Assembly (NCBI GenBank): GCA_002367355.1
Contig: DFBQ01000191.1
Span: forward strand, 263 to 7,449
Source: Deltaproteobacteria bacterium UBA3076
GTDB lineage: Bacteria; Desulfobacterota; Dissulfuribacteria; Dissulfuribacterales; UBA3076
DNA length: 7,187 nt
Direction of reading: 5' to 3'
This document shows, piece by piece, positions 1 to 6,428 of the stretch; position 1 is the first letter of the stretch, and every line of letters starts with the position of its first letter. The notes under the pieces were generated by a model. It did no database searches and was not told the origin of the DNA. It saw only the letters and a list, made by a program, of their open reading frames with translations. The position numbers and the translations under genes are program-made.

Positions 1-35
1 CTAAACGCTAATGGCTAACAGCTAATCGCTCAACT
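1..35. repeat. Degenerate 7-bp tandem repeat, consensus CTAANNG
   Basis: Four consecutive units starting at 1, 8, 15 and 22 fit CTAANNG exactly, differing only at the two variable positions. A fifth unit at 29-35 is diverged. The first unit begins at the first base of the window, so the array probably continues to the left. It lies 5 bp beyond the stop codon of the amidase gene, in what looks like an intergenic region. Each unit carries TAA on the plus strand and TAG on the minus strand. Because the period is not a multiple of three, the units together give stops in all six frames. The function is unknown. Similar short heptad arrays occur between genes in some environmental bacterial genomes, but I cannot identify a named family. 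Confidence 0.7.
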
Positions 36-40
36 TAGGT

Positions 41-1846
41 TCAAGGAAGATAGGCCAACTTGGTGCCACTGATATATGATTTAATACCGTTTACGATCCC
101 CTCGGCCACGCGGTCCAGATAGCGGTTACTTTTGAGGCGCTCTTCCTCTTTCCTATTACTGATAAACGATACTTCAACAAGAACAGAAGGCATCCTTGCA
201 CCTATCAGGACAAAGAATGGGGCCTGCTTGACTCCTTTGCTTTTTACATTGCTATATTTTTTTCTGAGGTTCTTTACAACTTCCCTCTGCACATAACTTG
301 CAAGGCGTGAGGACTCATCGACCTTAGCGTTTTTCATTATGTCGTTGAGGATGTTCTTGAGATCCCCTATGCTTTTAGTAGATGTAGCATTTTCTCTGGC
401 TGCCACCCTCATGGCCTCTTTATCCAGGGCAAAGTTTAAAAAGTAGGTCTCAACTCCCCTGGCTCTCCTGCTGGGAGCTGCATTTGCGTGAATAGATACA
501 AAGAGATCGGCCTTTTTGGCGTTGGCAATGGCAGTCCTTTGTGTAAGTGGCAGAAACCGATCTTTCTTTCTGGTCAGGATAACCTGGCAGCCAAGGTCTT
601 TTTTAAGTCGCGAAGCCACTTTTTTCGAAATCTTGAGCACAACGTCTTTTTCCCTCAGGCCGGTAGGCCCGATAGCCCCCGGATCCTTTCCGCCATGGCC
701 GGCATCTATCACCACTCGTTTTACGCAGAGGCCTAACTGTTGTGCGAGAGAAAGGTCATCACCTTTTAATTGGCCCCTGGTCTTTTTATATACTTTTGAG
801 GACCGGGGAGGACAGGAAGGCCTCTGGAAGTAGTTCTCTCCAAAGGCGTCCACCACCACCCTGAAGGGGTCCTCAAGGTAAAACATTTTGGTCTTATGGG
901 TCTTCCTGAGGTCGAGTACCACGCGGACTGTACTATGGTTGAACTGGGCTACTCTCACTCCTTTGAGTAGCCCGTCCTGTATAGAGATGTTGTCTTTGAG
1001 TTTTTCCCCTATACTGGCCGGCTTAAGGTCTAAATAAACACGTTCAGGAAGATGCTTGGCCTTATTGGCAGGAAGATATCCTTTCTTAAAGGATACAGGG
1101 CCTGCCGTGTCAATTACTATCCTGGTGTAGTCTGAAGCGGACCAGTGCCTCACCTCCCGCACAGTGACAGGTTTTGCACCTGGAGCAATCCTCGGGCTGG
1201 AGAGGCCGGCGGACCCTTTTTCCTTCTCATAACGTGTTGTCTGCTTTAAAGATTTTGTTTTCTGCCGTTGCTTAGGACCTAAGGTTTTCAGCTTGTTTCT
1301 GGCAATCCCGGCCTTGTCTCTTTTAGGGTATTCCTTAACTATCTTTTCCCAGGCCTCTCGGGCCTTTCTACTATTTCCGGTACGCCTGTAAAGGTTGCCA
1401 AGGCCGTAGAGGGCGTCATCTGCCAGGCGGCTTTTAGGGAATCTCTCTACCAGGACCTGATATCGCTCAATGGCCTCCCTGATGTCCTTCCCGGCTCCTG
1501 AATATCCATATAATTCACTGTAGCAACGGGCCATCATGAAGAGGGCCTTTGGGGCAACCTTCTTGTCATTGGGATAGGTGAGATAGACTTTCCTGAACTT
1601 CTTGATTACACGGACCCATGCCGTCCTGTGAATGCGGAGCCGGGAATTCCCGGCAAGGCGATCGTGTTCGGATTTGGCCTGACGATAGGTGTGTTCAGCC
1701 CTGCTGGACTTTGCGTGGGCAGAGTCCAGGGCAATTAGCAAAAATGTCCCTGATAGGAAAACAATGATAAACAGGGATAGAAAAAACCGTAGCCGGACGC
1801 AGTTATGCTCAGATAACAACAGGCTCATGGTTTTAAGAATCCGCAC
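41..1846 (-). CDS. Exported N-acetylmuramoyl-L-alanine amidase with TPR, AMIN and Amidase_3 domains
   Basis: This zinc amidase cuts the amide bond between N-acetylmuramic acid and L-alanine in peptidoglycan, acting in the periplasm in cell separation or wall turnover. Residues about 18-45 form a basic-then-hydrophobic signal peptide with a likely AHA cleavage site at 43-45. Residues about 70-190 hold TPR-like helical repeats resembling the YbgF/BamD type. A basic, low-complexity linker follows. An AMIN domain (about 227-335) is expected to target the enzyme to the envelope or septum. The Amidase_3 domain covers about 375-592. Zinc ligands are H384 (in DAGHGG), E399 (in REKD) and H453 (in SIHANA), and the catalytic glutamate is E558 (in VLVEVSFIS). 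A helical insertion at about 470-540 matches the region that blocks the active site in AmiB/AmiC-type enzymes. The GTG start at 1846 lacks a clear ribosome binding site. An in-frame ATG at 1828 (Met7) keeps the whole signal peptide and is equally possible. The gene begins 22 bp after the mutS stop, so an operon is likely. Confidence 0.93.
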   Translation of the reverse strand: MRILKTMSLLLSEHNCVRLRFFLSLFIIVFLSGTFLLIALDSAHAKSSRAEHTYRQAKSEHDRLAGNSRLRIHRTAWVRVIKKFRKVYLTYPNDKKVAPKALFMMARCYSELYGYSGAGKDIREAIERYQVLVERFPKSRLADDALYGLGNLYRRTGNSRKAREAWEKIVKEYPKRDKAGIARNKLKTLGPKQRQKTKSLKQTTRYEKEKGSAGLSSPRIAPGAKPVTVREVRHWSASDYTRIVIDTAGPVSFKKGYLPANKAKHLPERVYLDLKPASIGEKLKDNISIQDGLLKGVRVAQFNHSTVRVVLDLRKTHKTKMFYLEDPFRVVVDAFGENYFQRPSCPPRSSKVYKKTRGQLKGDDLSLAQQLGLCVKRVVIDAGHGGKDPGAIGPTGLREKDVVLKISKKVASRLKKDLGCQVILTRKKDRFLPLTQRTAIANAKKADLFVSIHANAAPSRRARGVETYFLNFALDKEAMRVAARENATSTKSIGDLKNILNDIMKNAKVDESSRLASYVQREVVKNLRKKYSNVKSKGVKQAPFFVLIGARMPSVLVEVSFISNRKEEERLKSNRYLDRVAEGIVNGIKSYISGTKLAYLP

Positions 1847-1868
1847 TTTTTTGTGTTTATCTGTGGTT

Positions 1869-4568
1869 TCATGTTGTCTTTTTGCTTTTTTCTGCCATGG
1901 ATTTGAGTTCTGCTAAGTAGTTAATGGCTTCAAGAGGTGTCATATTATTAATATCGGCGGAGAGTACCTTTTCTCTGAGCTCAGCTCCCTGATCAATTAC
2001 AAGTGGTAGTGGCATCTGAGCAAGATGCTGCTTAGGCCTCCTTTTCTCTACAAGACCGGCAAGAATTTCCTTTTTGTCCTTAGAGGTCTTCTTTTCAATA
2101 CTTTTCAGGATCTCCTTGGCCTTTTTGATTACTGACTCAGGCACACCGGCCAAGGCAGCAACCTGAATTCCGTAACTGCGACTGGTGAACCCATCCACCA
2201 GCCGTCGCAAAAAGACTATCTGATCCTCCCACTCTTTAACAGCTATATGCATGTTGCGCACCCTGTCGTGCTTTTTTGCCAGGTCTGTCAGTTCATGATA
2301 ATGGGTGGCAAAGAGAGTTTTTACCCCCTTTTTGTCTTTGTACAATAAATTTTCCGCCACTGCCCATGCGATGGCAAGGCCATCGTAGGTGCTTGTCCCC
2401 CGGCCTATCTCGTCCATGATTACAAGGCTCCGGCTCGTGGCGTTATGCAGGATATTTGCCGTCTCATTCATTTCCACCATGAACGTACTCTGGCCCCGGG
2501 TCAAGTAGTCTGTAGCACCTACCCTAGTGAATATCCGGTCCACCACACCTATCTGCGCCTCCTCCGCCGGGACAAAGCTACCCATCTGGGCCATTAAGAC
2601 AATAAGGGCGGTCTGCCTGAGGACCGTGGATTTACCAGCCATGTTCGGCCCGGTTATAATCAGGAGCTGGGAATTGCGGTGGTTCAGCTCTACGTCGTTT
2701 GGAACAAAACCTTCCTTCAGGGTATATTCTATAACTGGATGTCTGCCTTGGCTTATAGATATTCTCCTGTCGTGATCCAGCTTGGGCCTCACGTAATTAT
2801 AGCGTTCAGCTGCCTCTGCAAGGGAAGACAGGCAGTCTATCCTTGCCAGCGCAGCAGCAGTCTTTTGTAAGCGAGATCCTGCTTCAGCTACTTGAAGCCG
2901 GATCTCCAGGAACAGCTCGAATTCAAGGGCCAGCCTCTGGTCCTGGGCAGTGAGGATCTTCGACTCTATCTCCTTTAGTTCCGGAGTAATATAGCGTTCT
3001 GCCGCCACAAGGGTCTGCTTCCTGATGTAATCATCAGGGATAGTGTCGGCCCGGGCCTTTGAAATCTCAAGGTAATAACCAAAGACCTTGTTAAATCCGA
3101 CCTTGAGAGATGGGATGCTGGTCCTCTCCCGTTCTCTGGCTTCCAACCCGGCGATAAAAGACCTGCCATCTCTCTGAATGTGAATAAGTTCATCAAGTTC
3201 TTTGTTGAATCCTTCCTTGATGAGCCTGCCCTCTCTGAGAAGTACCGGGCAGTCATCTCTTATGGAACGGTTTATGATATCTGCTATGTCCTGCAAAGGA
3301 TCCAAGGCCATGTAAATTTCAGTCAAATCCCCTTTTTTGTCTTTTTCTAAAGAAGGAATTTGCAAAAGACTCTCAAGAGCTTTTTTTATCCCTGGTATTC
3401 GAGTAATAGATTGCTTGAGGGCCAGGAGGTCTCTCCCATTTGCAGTGCCAAGGACTGTCCTGGCCACGAGTCGCTCAATGTCATAAACCCGGCGCATCTG
3501 CTTTCTTAAATTCTCTCGAACCGAAGGATTTTTCTTGAGTATTTCCACGGCAGACAGCCTGCCTTGTATTTCAGCAATATCTCTTGAGGGATACAGAATC
3601 CACTTCTTGAGAAGACGCCCTCCCATGGGAGTTACAGTAAGGTCCAGAACGTCCAGCAGAGTACCTTGGCGGCCACGGTCCAAAGAGTTTGACAGCAGCT
3701 CCAGGTTCTGTTTTGTGGCCTCATCTATGATGAGGTGATCGCTCAGGCGATAAGGTTTTAGATGGTTTATATGAGATGCCTCGCCCCTTTGGGTCTCAGA
3801 AGCGTACGATAGAAGCGCCCCTGCCGCCCCGATGCCGGAACTAAGCCCTGCCAGCCCGAAACCATCCAGGGAAAGGGTCCTGAAATGCTCCCGAAGGTCT
3901 GCTTTAGCCCTGTCATACTGCCACCATACGTCCGGCCTGAAACTCAGAAAGGTCCCCGGGATGGCCTGTTTCACCCGGACAACAAGTTGTCCTTCCTGCC
4001 GGCTCTCCGGCAAGAGGACTTCCGCAGGCTCCAGACGGAAGAGTTCTGTAAGGGCCTCTTCCTCCCTGAAAAGTTCGGTCACCCTGAATTCTCCTGTTGA
4101 GATGTCAAGACAGGAAAGTCCCCACGGGTCTTTGGTGCTTCCGGGATTTATAGAAATCAGGAAGTTGTTGGTTTTGGCTCCTATGCTCCCTTCTGTGGTA
4201 ATAAGTCCGGGAGTCATCACCCGAACCACTTCTCTTTTGACTAACCCTTTGGCCTTTTTGGGGTCTTCTACCTGCTCACATATTGCTACCCGGTGTCCGG
4301 ACTGCACAAGCCTGGTCAGATAGTTCTCAGCCGCATGTACCGGGACACCACACATTGGAATCCTTTCTTCTTTGTGTTTATTTCTGGATGTAAGTGTGAT
4401 TTCCAAAATCCGGGAGGCTATCTTGGCATCATCCAGGAACATTTCGTAAAAATCTCCCATGCGAAAAAATAAAATTGCGTCAGGATACTGGGATTTAATG
4501 CCCTTGTATTGTTCCAACATAGGTGTAATGTTTTTCGTTTTATCTTTTATGTTCTGATTCTGTGCCAT
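1869..4568 (-). CDS. mutS: DNA mismatch repair protein MutS
   Basis: MutS recognises mispaired bases and small loops in DNA and recruits MutL in an ATP-dependent way. At 899 residues it has the normal length for the family. The N-terminal mismatch-binding domain carries GDFYE with F40 and E42, the pair that stacks on and contacts the mismatch. Connector, lever and clamp regions follow (roughly 140-590). The C-terminal ABC-type ATPase has Walker A GPNMAGKST at 640-648, the STFMVEM signature at 694-700, Walker B LVIMDE at 715-720 followed by GRGTSTYDG, and ATHYHEL at 754-760. The tail ends in the typical TPLEAINYLAELK segment. No key residue is missing. The ATG start fits, since the family's TPM motif then lies about 15 residues in. 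The closest purine-rich stretch (AAAGGG, 4582-4587) is about 13 bp upstream, rather far for a ribosome binding site. The amidase gene follows on the same strand. No mutL is present in the window. Confidence 0.98.
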   Translation of the reverse strand: MAQNQNIKDKTKNITPMLEQYKGIKSQYPDAILFFRMGDFYEMFLDDAKIASRILEITLTSRNKHKEERIPMCGVPVHAAENYLTRLVQSGHRVAICEQVEDPKKAKGLVKREVVRVMTPGLITTEGSIGAKTNNFLISINPGSTKDPWGLSCLDISTGEFRVTELFREEEALTELFRLEPAEVLLPESRQEGQLVVRVKQAIPGTFLSFRPDVWWQYDRAKADLREHFRTLSLDGFGLAGLSSGIGAAGALLSYASETQRGEASHINHLKPYRLSDHLIIDEATKQNLELLSNSLDRGRQGTLLDVLDLTVTPMGGRLLKKWILYPSRDIAEIQGRLSAVEILKKNPSVRENLRKQMRRVYDIERLVARTVLGTANGRDLLALKQSITRIPGIKKALESLLQIPSLEKDKKGDLTEIYMALDPLQDIADIINRSIRDDCPVLLREGRLIKEGFNKELDELIHIQRDGRSFIAGLEARERERTSIPSLKVGFNKVFGYYLEISKARADTIPDDYIRKQTLVAAERYITPELKEIESKILTAQDQRLALEFELFLEIRLQVAEAGSRLQKTAAALARIDCLSSLAEAAERYNYVRPKLDHDRRISISQGRHPVIEYTLKEGFVPNDVELNHRNSQLLIITGPNMAGKSTVLRQTALIVLMAQMGSFVPAEEAQIGVVDRIFTRVGATDYLTRGQSTFMVEMNETANILHNATSRSLVIMDEIGRGTSTYDGLAIAWAVAENLLYKDKKGVKTLFATHYHELTDLAKKHDRVRNMHIAVKEWEDQIVFLRRLVDGFTSRSYGIQVAALAGVPESVIKKAKEILKSIEKKTSKDKKEILAGLVEKRRPKQHLAQMPLPLVIDQGAELREKVLSADINNMTPLEAINYLAELKSMAEKSKKTT

Positions 4569-4641
4569 TACGTGAGCATAGCCCTTTGTTACTTTTTATG
4601 TTATTTCCTTATTCAAGATTAGGAAAGGGGGTTTTTTATAG
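4569..4641. promoter_or_regulatory. Divergent intergenic region between mutS and the polyprenyl synthase gene
   Basis: This 73-bp, AT-rich gap separates two divergently read genes, so by position it must contain or lie next to the promoters of both, unless they are read from internal promoters. I could not find a convincing pair of -35 and -10 hexamers on either strand. On the minus strand TTGAAT (4611-4616) could be a -35 element, but no good -10 lies at the right distance. No clear operator palindrome or riboswitch is visible. The assignment rests on gene orientation only. Confidence 0.45.
4621..4631 (+). promoter_or_regulatory. Ribosome binding site of the polyprenyl synthase gene
   Basis: A purine-rich AGGAAAGGGGG stretch ends 10 bp before the GTG at 4642. 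An in-frame TAG at 4639-4641 directly precedes this GTG, so no start further upstream is possible. Together these support GTG as the true start, at a slightly long spacing. Confidence 0.6.
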
Positions 4642-5652
4642 GTGGAAGCATCTCATAAGAAGGCATCTGACCACAGATCTAAGCTCAAAGGTATTCTGGA
4701 CTCCTTCAAACCGGATTTTGAAAAAATTGAGCAGGTGTTGAACAGGCATTTTGCTTCTCATATACCCTTTGTAAACGAGGTAAGCCAGTACATCCTTTTT
4801 GCAGGAGGAAAACGTCTAAGACCATTACTTACCGTATGCGCGGCAAGATTATGCGGAAGAGACGATGATGCCGTGTTCGACCTTTCAGCAGTCCCGGAGT
4901 ACCTTCATGCTGCCAGTCTTCTCCACGATGACGTAGTAGATGGAGGCGTGATGCGTCGCGGCAAGTCTCCTGCCTATAAAATCTGGGGGAATAAGGCCGC
5001 GGTCCTGGTTGGGGATTTCCTCTATGCCAGGGCTATTGAGCTTGCCAGCCGGTTCGGGGATGCCCGCATAGCAAAAGCCATTGCAGAGACAGTTGCCCTG
5101 ATGTCTGAAGGTGAGATTATACAGCTTTTACAGGCAAAGACCCCGAGTTTTGACGAAAAGACCTATTTAGAAATCATTAACAGAAAGACGGCGTCACTAA
5201 TTTCATCATCATGTAAAATCGGGGCACTCCTTGCCGGTGCTGGAAAGTCCGAGGTGCAGGCCCTCAGCGACTATGGCCTCTATCTGGGCCAGGCATTTCA
5301 GATGATTGACGACATCCTTGATTATACTGCAGATGCCGGTGAGTTGGGAAAGGCCATTGGGACAGACCTTGCGGAGGGAAAAATTACACTGCCCCTTGTT
5401 GTGGCCATTAAGAAGGCATCTTCCAGAGAAAAAGAGATGTTGTTACAGGTGCTCAGTGGTGGCAATCCCTCAGAGAAGGAACTTGTGTGGGTGAAGGATT
5501 TGCTGTCCAATACCGGGGGATTAGATTATACACGTAGTCGGGCAAAAGTCTTGGTTGGCATGGCCTGTGAAAGTTTAGAGACTTTTACTCCATTGGAGAC
5601 AAAGGACTTGCTCCATGGCCTTGCATGGTTTGTTTTAGAGCGTCATAAGTGA
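4642..5652 (+). CDS. ispB: Long-chain polyprenyl diphosphate synthase (octaprenyl/IspB type)
   Basis: This trans-isoprenyl diphosphate synthase condenses isopentenyl diphosphate units onto an allylic primer to make a long all-trans chain, most likely the side chain of menaquinone or ubiquinone. It is a cytosolic helical enzyme. The 336-residue length is usual. Visible motifs are GGKRLRP (55-61), the first aspartate-rich motif DDVVD (D96, D97, D100), RRGKSPAYKIWGNKAAVLVGD just after it, RKTASL (181-186), and the second aspartate-rich motif DDILD (D223, D224, D227) followed by a GKAIGTDLAEGK-type loop (236-247). Small residues (AAS, 90-92) just before the first aspartate-rich motif, where short-chain enzymes often have bulky aromatics, favour a long product. 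The exact chain length cannot be read from sequence, so heptaprenyl, nonaprenyl or another length is possible. The start is a GTG. The next gene begins 10 bp after the stop and is probably co-transcribed. Confidence 0.95.
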   Translation: MEASHKKASDHRSKLKGILDSFKPDFEKIEQVLNRHFASHIPFVNEVSQYILFAGGKRLRPLLTVCAARLCGRDDDAVFDLSAVPEYLHAASLLHDDVVDGGVMRRGKSPAYKIWGNKAAVLVGDFLYARAIELASRFGDARIAKAIAETVALMSEGEIIQLLQAKTPSFDEKTYLEIINRKTASLISSSCKIGALLAGAGKSEVQALSDYGLYLGQAFQMIDDILDYTADAGELGKAIGTDLAEGKITLPLVVAIKKASSREKEMLLQVLSGGNPSEKELVWVKDLLSNTGGLDYTRSRAKVLVGMACESLETFTPLETKDLLHGLAWFVLERHK

Positions 5653-5655
5653 GGT
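5651..5655 (+). promoter_or_regulatory. Ribosome binding site overlapping the upstream stop codon
   Basis: GAGGT at 5651-5655 overlaps the TGA stop (5650-5652) of the polyprenyl synthase gene and sits 7 bp before the GTG start at 5663. The overlap decides the start choice and suggests that the two genes are translationally coupled. Confidence 0.6.
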
Positions 5656-5662
5656 TAAGACA

Positions 5663-6388
5663 GTGCTGAAATCGACTGGGATTTTTTCCAAGAGTGCTTT
5701 AAAGGGCTTTATTCTCGCAGGAGGGGCAGGTGCTCTGGCTGCAGGCGCATATGAGATCTTTTGTCCCAGAGCCACCTTGTGGGGCAGGGTATTAACCCAT
5801 GGTTCCAGAAATGTACCCGCAATAAGTCTCGTGTTCGACCGGAGTCCAAATACGTTAACAGAGCCCATTTGCAAACGATTGCATGAGCTTGAGATTCCAG
5901 CCACATTTTTCATAGAAGGGAAAAGAGCCAGGAGTAATCCCAGGGCCATGCGCTCCCTGCAGTCCTTTGAGATAGGGATTCATGGAGAGACTTACAGATC
6001 GCTTATTTTTCAAAATAAAATAGAATTAAGGCACATGCTCAAGCCCTGTCTGACACTTGCAGGCGACATCCAGGGAAGGGACGCCTGCTTTCTTATGCCG
6101 CCTTATGGATGGAAGGACCTTCGACTGGTAAGAATGGCAAGAGATCTGGGTCTTTTCGTGGTCAATCCATCCCTTAAGCTCAGGTGGCGCGAGGGAGTCC
6201 TTTTAAATACTTCAGTTGAGCGTATTCTGACACATGTGGGTCCTGGTGACATAATTCTTGTGAAAAATGATCCTTTAAGATCGCCTCCTGAGCCCCTTTT
6301 TATTGAACTGCTCACATTGCTGGTTATTGGGCTCAAAGATAAGGGCCTCAGGATATGGGGGCTAAGCCCCTTACTTCGCCGCCATTAA
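5663..6388 (+). CDS. Membrane-anchored polysaccharide deacetylase-fold protein with a degraded active site
   Basis: The protein resembles the NodB/polysaccharide deacetylase family (carbohydrate esterase family 4), whose active members remove acetyl groups from N-acetylated sugars using a metal held by Asp-His-His. At 241 residues it is a compact single-domain member. Residues about 14-33 form one N-terminal hydrophobic segment (a membrane anchor or uncleaved signal), so the domain is probably periplasmic. The fold landmarks are clear: SLVFDRSPN (55-63) followed by IPATFFIEGK (78-87), EIGIHGETY (103-111), MPPYG (145-149) and GDIILVKND (195-203). Against family consensus, TFDDGP has become VFDRSP, so D59 stays but the metal-binding second Asp is R60. 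In HxxxH, H107 stays but the second His is Y111. The Arg of RPPYG is M145, and the His of the last LLHD motif is K201. Only part of the catalytic set survives, so deacetylase activity is doubtful. The frame is intact, which argues against simple decay. The start is GTG. It sits directly behind the polyprenyl synthase gene. Confidence 0.8.
   Translation: MLKSTGIFSKSALKGFILAGGAGALAAGAYEIFCPRATLWGRVLTHGSRNVPAISLVFDRSPNTLTEPICKRLHELEIPATFFIEGKRARSNPRAMRSLQSFEIGIHGETYRSLIFQNKIELRHMLKPCLTLAGDIQGRDACFLMPPYGWKDLRLVRMARDLGLFVVNPSLKLRWREGVLLNTSVERILTHVGPGDIILVKNDPLRSPPEPLFIELLTLLVIGLKDKGLRIWGLSPLLRRH
6357..6371 (+). other. Short GC-rich hairpin near the end of the deacetylase-like gene
   Basis: GGGGC (6358-6362) can pair with GCCCC (6366-6370) around a TAA triloop, and a G-T pair can extend the stem by one. 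It lies inside the last codons of the gene and has no T-run directly after it, so it is not a classical intrinsic terminator. It could still slow or stop transcription just before the convergent neighbour. The 40-bp gap between the two convergent genes (6389-6428) shows no better terminator. Confidence 0.25.
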
Positions 6389-6428
6389 TTTCGTTTTACC
6401 GCAACCCACCGACCGAATGCATGTCTGA

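Noticed and set aside
488..833. Two overlapping open frames on the plus strand antisense to the amidase
   Set aside because: They are antisense to the conserved Amidase_3 domain, show no family likeness and have no convincing ribosome binding site.
3832..4323. A 163-codon open frame on the plus strand, antisense to mutS
   Set aside because: It lies wholly inside mutS, whose protein is conserved throughout. Its translation is Ser/Arg/Pro-rich with no recognisable domain, as expected for an antisense shadow.
5822..5842. Possible sequencing error behind the altered FDDGP motif of the deacetylase-like gene
   Set aside because: The frame is intact and several separate motifs are altered at their functional residues, which one or two base errors would not explain.
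5635..5949. A 104-codon minus-strand frame covering the junction of the polyprenyl synthase and deacetylase-like genes
   Set aside because: It overlaps two genes with clear family matches, and its own translation resembles nothing recognisable.
6290..6335. Inverted repeat TGAGCCC / GGGCTCA inside the deacetylase-like gene
   Set aside because: The arms are only 7 bp, widely separated and inside conserved coding sequence, so chance is the simplest explanation.
6389..6428. A possible shared terminator in the convergent gap
   Set aside because: No stem with a following T-run could be found on either strand, and the short GC-rich hairpin nearby lies inside the coding sequence.
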